This document shows, piece by piece, positions 45,497-57,439 of a stretch of DNA of 64,000 bases. Under the pieces are notes generated by a model, which had not been told where the DNA came from, ran no database searches, and saw only the letters and a list, made by a program, of their open reading frames with translations. The position numbers and the translations under genes are program-made. Position 1 is the first letter of the stretch, and each line of letters starts with the position of its first letter. This DNA comes from Sanderia malayensis (lineage: Eukaryota; Cnidaria; Scyphozoa; Semaeostomeae; Pelagiidae), in assembly GCA_013076295.1 (NCBI GenBank), contig RQOL01000537.1, forward strand, positions 124,001-188,000, written 5' to 3'.

Positions 45497-46015
45497 TTAA
45501 AAGTATACTAACCATTGGCTTATGCAGTGAGCCTCATTTATAACCACACCCACACAGTTGTCCTTAAAATTTCGTAAGCTTAGAATCTCTCTCCACTTCT
45601 TAACTGAAAGCATAGATTCCGGTGATGCACATACAAAGTTTATTTCATTTCTCTCCAAGCGTCCTGTAATATCTTCATGAGCAATGTTTCTTGAGATATA
45701 TGCTACATGTAACCCAATATTGCAAAGACGATCGACTTGGTCAACCAACAAGGACTGAACGACAAGTGATGTTCCGAAGCCAGTAGCTCCGCTGAAGTAG
45801 ATCTTGTTGCCTTGCATAAACTTCTTCATCACAGTAACCTGCTCATCAAGCAACCTGTCAATGTTGAAGACGTCTTTTACACACATCAGTCCTCTCTGCA
45901 ACTTAGATTCATCCCATTCTTTGACAAAACGTGTTGAACAGACATCTGCCATTTTTGTCCAAATCAACAAAACTGAGTTTACAGATGTGTAGCGAAGCCG
46001 GGTAGAATTGAACAC
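45497..46015 (-). pseudogene. RecQ-like helicase fragment with mutated Walker A
   Basis: 172 codons resemble the first RecA-like domain of RecQ-family helicases: 'LLDEQVTVMKKFMQGNKIYF', 'SGATGFGTSLVVQSL' (motif I), 'NIGLHVAYISRNIA', 'INFVCASPESML' and 'GVVINEAHCISQW' (motif II plus the RecQ CISQW). In motif I the essential Lys is Thr (GFGTS instead of GYGKS), which should abolish ATP binding. The protein ends inside domain 1. RecQ-like copies are multicopy in some invertebrate genomes. Confidence 0.7.
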
Positions 46016-47465
46016 AGAGAAAACACGTCTATACGATTGTGCTGCTTTTCTAAATCTGATTCGAATTCTAAGTTACATACAACGACATTAAGATTACTGG
46101 TTAATTAGGTTACATAAATCAAAGTGACAGGCCAGCATGTTACTAGGCGCTTGCTAACTGTTATAATTATTAATTACTAGCAATAGTCAATACTAAATGC
46201 CCCTCACCATTATAAGCATCATGAAAAAATTGGTAGGAAATACGGGAGAGAAGGAAACAAGAAATAAAATGTCTCGGATATTGCAATATAAATGTAAACA
46301 AATTCAATAGAAAAATATATGAAAATGTATAAAGAGTACCGAGTGGCTCAAAAAAATATCCGTGTTTGAAAAATCGTAATAAGTCAATGTCAGCATGTCA
46401 GGGCCAATTTAAAAATTTTGGATTTGTGGAGTAGTATAAAAGGTAAAGTCAGTCAATGGCATATTAATGTTTCAATAATATTTTAAAATTTTGTATAGAT
46501 TAAGATTTAAATAGTGTCTAATTTTGGTGTATGGCATAACTTAAGTATAAAAATACAAAAATAACAACGTTGCTTTTATGTTCTCATTTCCCAAAATTTT
46601 CATTAATATGACTTTGAAATGCCAGGTAACAGTTGTTGTTGCTCCTTGGTAATTTACCATAAAATAATATCATTAAAAACATTTTTAACTCTCCAAAAAA
46701 AATGTATGTACCAAAAGCAGGGTTTTGAAAGTGTTATTAGATGTTACATCGCAGTTAAAAGCAAATTTTTAATTCCAAAAATGCATTACCCAACAAATAA
46801 AAAATTTTGAGTAACTATAAATTCAAATTTTCACGAATTATCAAACAGCAATGCTATTTTCTGAGCCACCTATTATATAACATACATGTAAAGCTATTAC
46901 TGGATTGTGGTAGCAGCTATCCACATTTTTCGAAATGTGTATTATATAAGAACGATGTAAAAACAGTTTTAGAAGAATCATGGAGTAAATTTGTTTGAGT
47001 ATAGATACTTTGTTATTAAGAGGCTTTCTTTAAATGCGAGTATCTGCTGTATTATAAAGCAAACAATATAGAAATTTTTGTATACAATTAAGAAAATTTA
47101 AAAAACATGGTACAAAACAGGGTTGTCGTAGATGCTCATGGCCAAAAAGGCAAATTTTAAAAAAATAATAGGAATGATGAAATATGCATGTCTGACAATT
47201 TCAGAACAGTACCCAATGGCAAAGAGAGCTCAAATTTATGGATTTAATTGATCAAGATTCATTTTTGCACTATATATAATTTGCTATTTAACTTCAATAA
47301 AAGTGATGTTTAGAGAAAGTTGAAAATCATTTTTTTTAGTTATTACTGTAAAAAGGCAAATTTGGGGGAACTTAGCATTAAAAACACCAACTGGCAACCC
47401 TGGAACAGAACATGGAACAAAATCTAATTAAGCACAAGTACGTATGATGAGTTAAGTTAATATTT
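46016..47465. other. No gene seen; probable 3' part of the Helitron
   Basis: Very AT-rich, only short frames without known content. If the Helitron ends here, a hairpin followed by CTRR should exist on the minus strand; I could not identify it with confidence. Confidence 0.3.
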
Positions 47466-47469
47466 TTGT

Positions 47470-48758
47470 CTATTTTTGTTCATGTTTTTTGAAGGAAAGA
47501 ATTACCTTCTTCACATTAACTTCAATGTCAACTTCTTGCAGGGAGAGAATAGCTTCCTCAAGAGCAGCAGTATCAAGTTTCATGTCTTCACCAAAGTAAT
47601 CAATTACAGCTTTCGGAAAAGCAGTTAATACATACTGTTTTCCACCAGAGTTCTCTACAGTTATTTCCACTGTAAATGTCTTTGGGCATCTTTCAATAAG
47701 CATCTTTCGCTTGCACACATTGCATGTTGCAACCTTTTGGCCAGGATAAGGAGTGAGTTTCTTCTTACAACTGATGTTGATGCATGTTTCAAATGCATCT
47801 ATCTTCACACACTGCACTGTTGGGCAACAGATAATATCTGGCTGTTCAGTGGCACTGATTTGGCTCCAATCGATACAAGGAAATTTGCTGTCACAATCAG
47901 ACACTTGAGTAGAAATAGTAGTTGTAAGTTTAATCCCATTGAAATCTTGTCGGATCACATCTGTGAATCGAAGAGGTATGTCTTCCTGAACTTCGTCAAC
48001 TAAGTTCTCCCAAACAGAAATTGTTATGTAGCCTGTTCCATCTGCCAGTGTGGCATCTCGAACAGTCTTCTGTGTACGAGTGGCACCAACAAAAACTGTT
48101 CTTCCTTCCTGTTTCCACTTCAGTTTTCCTTCCACAGCAAAAGAGCCTTGAACTGGCTCATTTAGAATGCTGCTTACATTCACAGGGACCAGAGGTTGGT
48201 AATGGAAAGGAAGTCTTTCCGCATCCACCATAGTGCTTCCTGTGTTGCCATTAAAAAATGGCATGCTGCTATTTGAGTTTGAGAGATGTTCCAACTTAAC
48301 AGGACTCTTGCCTTCCAACTTTTCCAAAAACATGTTACGTTTTGCTGCATTGTTTTCCATGATTCTTACTTTTGTCAAAGACATATCTTCGGTTTGAAGT
48401 TGTACATCAAAGTAACGATTCTTGCGTGATGATACTTTAGACGGGGAAACAGAGGCAATGTAGCCAACAATATCTGGAATACAATTTAAGAATATGTTAA
48501 AGATTTGCATGTTTTATTGAATCCTTCAGGTTGATTTATAAAAATTTAAAATGTTTAAGAAAAGAACAATACTGTATGTTCAATAAAAAATAGTTTATGG
48601 TTGTGAGCAAACATACACTTGCAAATGTGCAAAATGTTTAAGATATGAAAAACTGGATCCCTGAAAGTAATGTTAATAAACATTTTCAGTGATCAAATTT
48701 TTCACTTGGAAAATATTGTAAAAAATGACTTACCATTTTGTTCAGAACCAGAAGCCAT
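47470..48758 (-). CDS. RPA70-like single-strand DNA-binding protein, two exons
   Basis: Exon 1 is 48758-48734 (MASGSEQN), with donor AAATG|gtaagt. Exon 2 is 48473-47470 after ttgtattccag, joined in phase (..QNDIVGYIASVSP..). The protein of about 343 aa has OB-fold character and a four-Cys zinc finger ('CINISCKKK', 'VATCNVC'), as in the C-terminal half of replication protein A large subunits ('DATLADGTGYITISVWENLV'). It would coat single-stranded DNA during rolling-circle transposition. No stop or frameshift is visible, unlike its neighbour Rep-helicase, so it may still be expressed or be under independent selection. RPA genes are known cargo of some Helitrons. Confidence 0.7.
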
Positions 48759-48906
48759 GATTTGAAACTAAAAATAAAGAAATATAACTGGTGATGAAAA
48801 TGGGCAAGTATATCCATTTGGCCAATATGAAATTCTAATGTATAGCATTAAATAAGAAATTATAAAACTAATGGCAATAATCAATTGTAAATTATGTAGT
48901 TATGTG

Positions 48907-51900
48907 TCACTTTATGGTTTTAAAATTCTGTTCAGTAAGTAAAGCAAGGCTATTTAGTCTAGTTTCTTCTTGCAACCTAAACTTAAAATTCTTATTCTTT
49001 GTCACAGCTTGTAGTCTTTCAAGTGACATTGGCTCTACAACAAGATCATGCAATTGACGAACACGAGAAATTGCAACATATGCAAGTCCAGCAACTGATT
49101 CTTGTTTACCCAAGTCAATTCGCACTTTATCAAGGGTTAAGCCCTGTGACTTGTGGATTGTCATTGCATAGCATAACTTTAATGGAAGCTGTTGCCTTTC
49201 AAGGCTGCTATTTCTGTTATTAGCCTGAGCAGTAATTGGCACAATAGGAACACAATTTTTAAGTGTTGGAGAGAAACTTGGTCCATTGTATTTATGAAAC
49301 TGTACCATAACAGCAATCGGTAAACTCGGAGGTGAGCTATTCTCACCATAAATGATATCTTTAACTATTCCCATGCTACCATTGCATAAGCCTTTTTCTA
49401 ATCCAAAGATTTCTTATTAACATAACTGGAGCACCTTTTGCTAAATGAATGACTGGCTGTAAACCAATAAACTCTTCACTGGACAATTTTGAGGCAGATT
49501 CTGTACTATGTCTTGCTTTGATAGCTATTATTGGGTTTGTTCCTTGCTTTAATTTATCAATGTTATGTTGCGCAACTACTTCATTTCCAAAAGCAAGTTT
49601 TATGTCAAATTGCTCCAAGTAAGATGAATCCATTAAATATGGATTTCTGCTCAGTAGCAATTGCCAATCTGCCTTTGTTGATTGGCCATCTCTCAGTCTT
49701 ATAAGTAAATGTCTAAAGTGCTCTTGAGAATCAGATATAGCCCTTTGATTTTGCTGTAGTTTTACCACAGTATTAAACTGATAGTAACTGGAGAAACCTT
49801 TGACTGCAATTTCACCATCAGGCAATTTATGATAAAGTGGCTTGTCACCAATAGGAGGTAGTTGTGCAATGTCACCCACTAAAATCACAGACAAACCACC
49901 AAATGGTTTGTCATTCTGAACTTTTCCTGTTGACATCGTCTGTCAATCCATCCAAACATTCTTTGGCCAATAACGGAAAAACTCATCTATGATAATATAT
50001 CTAATGTCTTTCAAAGCATTTTGTAACTCTGCAAGCTTTGGACCCTTGAGATCACATTGAGATCTCCCCTGTATGGGTGAGTGAAACATGCTATGTAATG
50101 TTTGACCTTGAATATTAAAAGCAGCAATTCCAAAAAAGGAACAAACAATGCATTTTTCAAAAAGTAAATTTCTAATGCAGTCTATAAGAAAACTTTTTCC
50201 AGATCCAGCTTGTCCTGTGATTATCATCAAAAGCTGGTCACTTGATTGCAAAGCATTGTGATGGTGAACAATGTCAAAAGCAATTCTTTGGTGGCTGCTT
50301 AATAAGTGTGCCTTTGGCACTTTGTGAGACTCAGGCATGCTATCAGTGACAGATGTTACTTGACGCTCAATCCAAAATGGCATGCTCATAATCTGCTCTT
50401 GGGTATAATTACTACGTGATTCTTGTAAATGTTTTCTCAGTTCCGAATCAAGATTGCTATTTATTTCTAAACTTTTAGCCATTTCAGCAACATACATCCA
50501 TTCTTCACGCTGAATAGAAGTGTCTGCTTCGATGAAATCATCAGTCGAGTTTTCAGAAGAAATAACTGTATTTTGAAGTTCTTGTTTCCAGTGTGGAACA
50601 AGCTGTTGACCTAAATTGCTTAGAAGGAAATCATGCCAATGCGATATAAATGAATCATGAGATTCAACTTCATTTGACCAGCAATCAGAAACACAATTTA
50701 CCCACGGTTTATACTTAATTAACTGGTATTTGCAAAAAAGACCGTAATTGTTGCTGTTTGGGCTTGAAGAATACCTTGGTATTGTCCTTACAACAACATT
50801 GGTTTTTCTCTTTGTCAGGTTTCCATTCATTGCTGAATAATTGGAAATGAATGTTATAAAGTTGCAATCAGCTAGACTCTCATCCAAATGACACCTCTGT
50901 GCATACTGATCCAAATATGATGGTTGCGTTTGAATATCATGATCAAGTTGCAATCTTTGTGTCCCATCTAATGATACTGTGATTACTTGAAACGATGAGC
51001 TATGAAGCTTCAAGCCAAGGATTTGATGCATTACCTCCTGTATGCCCATGTCTCGTTGACCCACAGACTTTATCATTAAACGTCTGACAGTAGTTTTAGG
51101 ATTTGATTCTGGTGATAAATTACTAACAACTGCCACAAAGGCATCTCTAACAACAGTAGACATTTTCTCTCCCTTTGAAGCATACTTTGCTAAATATTCT
51201 ATGCAGGCATGATAATCTATTATTAACTGGATATCACAGTTAGCTCTCCATCCTTGTAGTTGTAACCTTTGATGCCTGTTTAACCTGGGATCATTTCTTT
51301 TCCCAATAATAACAGCTTTATATTTATCACTGCTTGTTGAATTTGTATGAACTTTCTCATACATAATATGTGTTTGTTCGCAAATTTCATATGGAAAGCT
51401 AAATCTACACTTTTGAGCACCACTGCTATCCTCTTTCAAACAATAAGCAGAATTGCATTTTGTGTGCCTTTGTACAATATTGACTAAATTTGCATAGTCA
51501 CTGTCAAATTCATGTTTTGCTAAATTATGATAGTATCTTTTACATGGATGAATATCGGGTTTTGAAAAATCATTAGGATCAATTGGATTGCAAGTTGAAA
51601 TTAAATGATCATAATATTTGCATATAGTAGCTTCAGCTTGATATCCATCATCAATTTTCTGCTTAATTTGCTCTGACCGATTGTCATCTGTCAAGTCAGA
51701 GTTAAACATTTCATTAGCTAAGTGCCCATCCAGTGCAATTTTTGATAATTCACAGAGGGCTGGGTCATTTTTGAGTTTTGCTATTCCATGACAATGAATT
51801 GAACCTCTTTGGAGAGCAAATTCATATCGAAACCAGTGCCACTCAGCGCCTAAGCAGCCATATAGCCAATGTTTAACAAATGATTCTACTCTCTCAGTGA

Positions 51901-52332
51901 AAAGATAGTCTAAAATGTGGGGATTGTCAAGGACATTTTGTCGCAAAGAGTTTGTCAAATTAGAACTTTCAAATAATGAGTGAAATTCAGGCCAGTGGTA
52001 TTCAGCACATGACAAAGTCCAAAATATTGTTGCTGGTCCCTTCTGGGTTAGCAAAGCTCTTAGCTGCTCTTTCTTTTCATACCAATAAGCATTTGTTCCT
52101 GAAACATTCTTAGCATAGTGCATTATTTTGTTCATAACTTGTGAATGGTTCCCTGATTGTAATAAATGTCGCAGTTCATCTGCAGTGAGTAATCTACCAT
52201 TTGAGTTTTGCTTGATATAAAAGTTACCTTGTCCAAGAAGACGTTTTCTGTAAAGCATATTATAAGCCCAATAGGCAAAGCGTGGATGTGTTGCAAATCT
52301 ATAATACAATTTGCCATTTCGATATTCTCCAT
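48907..52332 (-). pseudogene. Helitron Rep-helicase (HUH endonuclease plus Pif1-like helicase), frameshifted
   Basis: The main frame 52309-49943 carries the HUH motif 'RGSIHCHGIAKLKND' (about 51790) and the two-tyrosine motif 'YLAKYASKGEK' (about 51190), which nick and hold the DNA end. Helicase Walker A 'ITGQAGSGKSFLID' (50205) and 'IIIDEF' (Walker B, 49985) follow. Frames 49936-49376 ('VILVGDIAQLPPIGDKP') and 49374-48907 ('KLCYAMTIHKSQGLTLD', 'VAISRVR') complete the helicase. Frame changes near 52340, 49960 and 49380 break the protein. Catalytic residues are kept, so decay is young. It acts on the Helitron itself. Confidence 0.85.
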
Positions 52333-52334
52333 AT

Positions 52335-53198
52335 TTAATGAAATGTTTTATTTTTTTGCAAAAGATTCAGTGTCGCTGTTGGCAATTTCCCTTTAATTGC
52401 ATTGTTAGTAGGGTCACCTTTTGCATCAGGGAAAAGTGTAGGAAAAGCAAGTGAAGCAAGGTATGGTGTTGCAAATTCATCTAATGGCTGAGATCCAATA
52501 TCTAACATTTTCTCCTTTAAACATTCATCTAAGCTTTCCTTAATTATCTTTTCCTCTGACTCCAAATATATCAGAATTAGGAGGACCCAAATCACCAACC
52601 TCGGGACTAATTTCTTCATCAAAGTTCACAGTGTCCACATCAATGTACCCATCAAGAGGGAGAGAATCAATTCGAGAATAATCTATCTGAATATGCTCAT
52701 ACAAAGGATTGTTTGCAATTAGCCAAATCAATGCATTCAACACAGATTCTCTTCTTACTCTAAACTCTTTTTTGAAATCATTTATACCATTTATTGTGAA
52801 TGCAATAATTGGAACATCCTTAGGGCATTGGGGCAAAATATTAGCTATGTGTTGTACATTATTTGGTAGATTTATCACATGACCCTTGTAGCCGTATGAG
52901 CCACCAGACTTAGTATAAACTTGCATAATTGGAAAAGCTCTTGAAATTAAAATTTCTTCACATTGAGATAAATCAAGTAATTCTGATGGAACAGGTGATG
53001 GATTCATATTGTTCTGGTGACTAAAAGCTTTGGTTCTTTCTTGTCTCGTTTACACCTTCTGCAAATATAATTATCTGAGGACATTTTTGTGTCTTTCAGT
53101 GGCCAGCTTTCATTACATATTTTGCAATTGTATATTTTCATTTTAATTGATTTATGAAAATTTTTTATGTGCTTTTGGCAATTCTGCTGCTCAAACAA
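52335..53198 (-). pseudogene. Helitron N-terminal domain (zinc-ribbon and DUF6570-like)
   Basis: 53198-53004 has a small Cys4 finger ('CKICNESW', 'YICRRCKRDKK'). 53007-52540 carries the hallmark block 'CEEILISRAFPIMQVYTKSG' and 'GYKGHVINLPNNVQ', usual before Helitron Rep domains. 52622-52335 continues 'PLDEFATPYLASLAFPTLFP'. Frameshifts at about 53020 and 52580 separate them. It joins the Rep frame after 52340. Confidence 0.75.
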
Positions 53199-53263
53199 AG
53201 CATCCGTAATTTGGAAACTATTTACACCACATGAAGATTTGTTGCCTATCTCAAAAAGATTTT

Positions 53264-54543
53264 CTAAATTTTCAAGTTCAGCTTATGTTTCTTTACTGGA
53301 GAACACTGAATTTTATTTTTGCCACTGGGGTCATGATCAATGTCAAAAGAAGCATTAATATTGTTTTGTTTATTCAATTTATATCTTTCCCTCCTTTTTC
53401 TGTTTTTTTCATCTTTTAAATCTGCATAACACTGATCTGACACATTCTTTTGATAATCATGCAAATATTCTGGAGATAGTTGAACACTATCATTCAAATA
53501 AGAAAATGCAGGCAGACTACTATTGTTTGTACAATTAGCATGGAAAACATTTGAAGCATCAGTTTTAATGTAGATAGCAAAAAACCACCCATCAACATAG
53601 TGTTGAAACAAGTTATCTGTAGATCTGTAAGTCGGGATATTGTTACAAAGGTCATCAAGATAATACCAGTGGTCACTTTCAAATACAGCACAAGTAAAAT
53701 GAGAAGAAAAATTTCTAACTAATCCCTTTAAAAAATAAGCCTTCTCAGAAACAAATATGTTTTGGTCAAAATGAACAAAATTCATAATATCACTACTCAG
53801 TTCTACAAGAAAGATCACACTTGTATTTGACTGGGTATCAATTCTTTGACACCTATTTTCACAGCTAGAGCATTGCAAATAATTTGGAGTGTTACATAAA
53901 GTTAATGCATTTGACCAGTTGTAAACATTGATGTTCAAGCTATTTAACTGTGTCAATGAAATATAATTAACAAAAACGTCTGAATTGGTAATCACATTCT
54001 CTTTACATGTATTACAATACGCAATTGTCGAGTAAACTGAAACTATGTTTGACTTTTGAATTTCTGTTAAATTTGTAAAAACGTTAGTACTAAATATTTC
54101 TGAAAACTGGGAATTAAATCCTTTGGGGTAAAAGTTGGGCAAATTTGGCAAATGTACTCCCAGACAGGCTCGCGTACAGTATCAAGGTCATTTTCGGAGC
54201 AACTGTGTGCTGCCACATATTCATAATATGCACTCATGCGATTCAACAAAATGAAAAATTCACTGTCATACGATGTTTCATCAAAAATATATCTGAATAT
54301 TTTGTTCCAAACTTCAAGAAAACAGTCTACGGCACAAGAATATTTTCCTGTATGCATCTAACTGCGTTCATAAAATGAATCCTGCCACGTGCAATTGAAA
54401 CTGATGTTAGGCCAACGCCTGGTGCTGGTGAAATTCGTTGGTTCCCAATCGAAACCTGGCTTTTTATCAGACAATGGCTTCCAGTCTATTGAATTAAAGC
54501 TAGAGCCTGTCTGATTACTACTTTTGTCAAATTTATCTCCCAT
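53264..54543 (-). pseudogene. USP-like cysteine-protease region at the Helitron 5' end
   Basis: The frame starts at 54543 (MGDKFDKSSN), meets an in-frame TAG at 54358-54360, continues to 54067, then shifts at about 54130 into 54151-53264. A Cys-box-like 'GKYSCAVDCFLEVWNKIF' and a His-box-like 'NFSSHFTCAVFESDHWYYLD' with 'GWFFAIYI' frame a zinc-ribbon pair ('YCNTCKENV', 'LQCSSCENRCQR'). This matches the layout of ubiquitin-specific proteases, with the basic tail 'DEKNRKRRERYKLNKQ' after it. Whether it is a separate gene or the N-terminus of the Rep-helicase protein is unclear. USP membership is inference from motif spacing. Confidence 0.55.
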
Positions 54544-54746
54544 AATGGGAAAACTTAGTCAAAATAAAACACTCACCAAACTTTCTGTGCTGCAGAGAAA
54601 AAGGAACTGAAGTCTGAACTGAACTTGTGAAGTTCTGAGGCCACGCCACATTATTAAATGTCATATGCCTCTGCCTCACATGGTTGGTGTAGGTAGCTGT
54701 TTGTAGCTGTCAGCATTGGTAAATCAGTTGGCTTGAAAAGTATGGC

Positions 54747-54940
54747 ATGTTGAACTAAATTGAAAACCGGTTTAACAGGAAAGACGAAAAATTAAACAGG
54801 AAAAACGAACAGATTGAGATTGTCTCTCCAGGCAGATTTTCATACGCGCCTTCGCGGCGTCCTACAAGGCCCCGCCTAGGTGCGGGGCAATTAAATGATA
54901 ACTTATTTGACCTAGCAACATATAACACGTAAACACTACA
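54747..54940 (-). repeat. Short LTR of the gypsy element, with internal hairpin
   Basis: 194 bp bounded by TG and CA, directly following the polypurine tract. It contains the hairpin CCCCGCCTAGGTGCGGGG (about 54870-54887). It is the 3' LTR; the 5' LTR is absent because the element is 5'-truncated. The outer end at 54747 is chosen by the TG/CA rule and is uncertain. Confidence 0.5.
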
Positions 54941-54958
54941 CCTTCCCTCCCCTTTTAA
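54941..54958 (-). other. Polypurine tract
   Basis: Minus strand AAAAGGGGAGGGAAGG just after the pol stop codon and right before the LTR, the expected plus-strand primer site. Confidence 0.7.
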
Positions 54959-54964
54959 TTAAAA

Positions 54965-57290
54965 TCAATAGGTTATAAAATTACCATAACGTAAGGGTGG
55001 ATTTATGTTCTGACGAAGATTAGGGGGCCTTACATTAGGAACATGGTTCTCCCTAGTTAAATCACGATCTTCTGATATATCATCGACTATAGTAAAATCT
55101 GGTGTCTCTGGGGTTGGGCACATCGTTCGGCCTTGTTGTGAGGTAGGGACAGATCGTTTTAATTGATTATGGTGCGCGACAATATCTTTTCCCGCTGGAG
55201 ATTTTATCTTATAGCTGACACCGGTTCTTTGTTCAACGACATACGGTCCGACCCATTTCCGCCCGAACTTCCACTTTTTGGGTCTTTTTAGCCCCACCGT
55301 GTTGCCTGGTTCAATAGGGATCCAATTCCTCTCTCTTCCGTCATAATCTCTAGCCTGTTTAGCTTTCGCTTTTAACTGAGCTTGCTGTGCTAGGAATTGG
55401 GACTTACGGACTGAGTTACGAAGAAACTGAATGTGCTCAGACTGACTACGGGGGTCCTGAAGGGGTAGCCCCAAATCTAATTCAATAGGTGTACGTGCTA
55501 CTCTACCAAAAACAAGCTCATAGGGAGAGAATCCTGTTGTTTCGTGACGGCTAGTGTTATACGCAAATACAGCCTGATCAATATGCAGATCCCAACTATC
55601 TGGGTGGTCGGCAACAAAGGTTGACAAGATTTCCTGTGAAGTCCTGTTTTGCCGCTCAACCTGTCCATCACATTGTGGGTGGTATGCCGTTGTTCTCGTT
55701 TTTAGAATGCCCATGACATCGCAAAGATGTTTAATTGAATGACTTTCAAAATTAGCACCCTGGTCGGAATGAAAAATGCGCGGGGGTCCAAAACGTGAAA
55801 ACACACGAGAAACTAAAAGATTTGCAACCGTTTGTGCCTTCTGATCTTTAATGGCAAAAGCTTCACACCATTTCGTAAAGTGATCGCCGAACACAAGAAT
55901 ATGTTTATTCCCTCTGGCGGTTTCAGGGAGGGGCCCCATATAGTCCATGCCAAAAGGTTCGCTGACAATATTCGACTGCAACTGAGCTTGCCCTTGTTTT
56001 CGCATAGATTTGCTTTGTAGGCATTCAGTGCAGGATAGAATATAAGAGTGTACGTGATCTTGCATTTGTGGCCAGTAAAAACGCTCCTTGAGGCGCCCTA
56101 AAGTACGTGTAATGCCCATGTGACCCCCTGAAGGACCGGAATGTACACTAGTAAGTACTTGGTTGACCAAATGAGATGGTAAGACAATGACCCGTCGCGG
56201 GGGTCCAGTATTCGAAGGGGTATAGCGAACAAGTAGGCCATCGACAAGGTGTAATTCATTCCAACAATTCCAATATGCCCGCAGTTGAGGGTCGTCTTTC
56301 CATGCGAAGAAAGGCGGCTTGGGCATATAATTATGTTTAAACTGTATGACTGACTGGATAGCACGGTCTTGTTGCTGCTCTTTTTGTACATTGCAGTCAG
56401 ATGTAAGTTGTACAAAACAGATCGAATTTGAAGCAGTTGCTTGAATAGGGGTAGTAGATCGACCCGTGGGAAAATCAGGCCCAAAACGAGACAGAGCATC
56501 AGCATTGGCATTTTCTGAACCATTCCGGTGCTGAACAGTAAAATCAAATTCCTGTAAATTCATAACCCACCTAGCAAGTCGGCCTCGGGGCTCCAAGGAA
56601 TGAAGCCACGAAAGGGCACGATTATCAGTGAGAAGCTGAAAGGGTTTTCCCAGCAGATAAACACGAAAAGTTTGCGTTGCAAAAACGACTGCCAAAGCCT
56701 CTTTTTCCATTGCAGAATAATTTTTCTCACGGTCATTCAATGCTCGACTCGCATAGCTGATCACATGTTCATTACCATAAGAATCTTTCTGTGCCAAAAC
56801 GGCACCTAAACCCTGATCGGAAGCATCTGTTTGAACAATAAATTCTTGGTCAAGCTGAGGGTAGGATAAAACTTGGGCAGAGCATAATAGATGTTTTAAA
56901 GTAGAAAAAGCAGTTTCATGATCAGAACTCCACACGAATTTAGAATCTTTTCTTGTTAATGCAGTCAAGGGGGCAGCAACGGTGGCAAAGTTAGGAATAA
57001 ATTTACGATAATAACCTGCCAGGCCAAGAAATGATCTCACCTGTTCAAGGCTAGCTGGAGAAGGCAATTCAGATACAGCTGTGATTTTAGCAGGATCAGT
57101 GTGAATACCCTCAGCTGAGACAGTATGACCTAAATACAAACTTGGGTGCAGCAAAACAGACTTAGTGGTTTTACTTTTAAATTATATATGACGTTAATCG
57201 AGCTAAAACCTGTTCTAAACAGACACAATGTTGCTGATTCCCCTTAGAAGGAATAATAATGTCATCAAAATAGGAGTAGTATAGGGAGGC
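54965..57290 (-). pseudogene. Ty3/gypsy pol: end of RT, RNase H, integrase
   Basis: An uninterrupted 729-codon frame (57154-54965) holds: RT connection 'LGHTVSAEGIHTDPAKI', RNase H ('VQTDASDQGLGAVLAQ', 'AMEKEALAVV', 'LLTDNRALSWL', 'NANADALSR'), the HHCC integrase finger ('HSGPSGGHMGITRT', 'CTECLQSK'), the integrase core with D, D, E ('FGMDYMGPLP', 'IFHSDQGANF', 'QVERQNRTSQE') and a C-terminal GPY-like segment ('RKWVGPYVVEQRTG'). At 57290-57240 another frame shows the RT active site 'YFDDIIIPSKG'. Gag, protease and most RT are missing. RNase H and integrase look intact, so the copy is recent but defective. Confidence 0.9.
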
Positions 57291-57311
57291 TAACGACCAT
57301 ATGGACTTTTT

Positions 57312-57412
57312 TAATGTTTAAGAGCGGCGCGGTTTTTTAAATGTTTAAGGAAAAGGCGCGGAAGTTTGAATTTTTAAGGAAAAGGTGTGGAAGTTTGAAT
57401 GTTTAAGCTGCA
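57312..57412. repeat. Short tandem repeat, 28-29 bp, about 3.5 units
   Basis: Units of the form AATGTTTAAGGAAAAGGCGC plus GGAAGTTTG, next to the left edge of the death-domain gene pair. Confidence 0.75.
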
Positions 57413-57439
57413 GATTAGGGGGTGGTTTCAATTATTTTG

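Larger units (their letters stand above)
47470..54700 (-). mobile_element. Helitron rolling-circle transposon
   Basis: One orientation holds a USP-like protease region, the Helitron N-terminal domain, HUH Rep, Pif1-type helicase and an RPA70-like gene. This gene set defines autonomous animal Helitrons. The 5' end lies between 54543 and 54746, where a gypsy LTR begins. The 3' end is below 47470. Terminal TC/CTRR and hairpin were not fixed. Confidence 0.8.

Noticed and set aside
46619..46998. Short plus-strand frames in the AT-rich region
   Set aside because: Length and composition are those expected by chance, and there are no splice sites or motifs.
54866..54930. GC hairpin followed by CTAG as a Helitron 3' terminus
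   Set aside because: The hairpin lies inside the TG...CA-bounded LTR next to the gypsy polypurine tract, the spacing to CTAG is too long, and it is on the wrong side of the Helitron.
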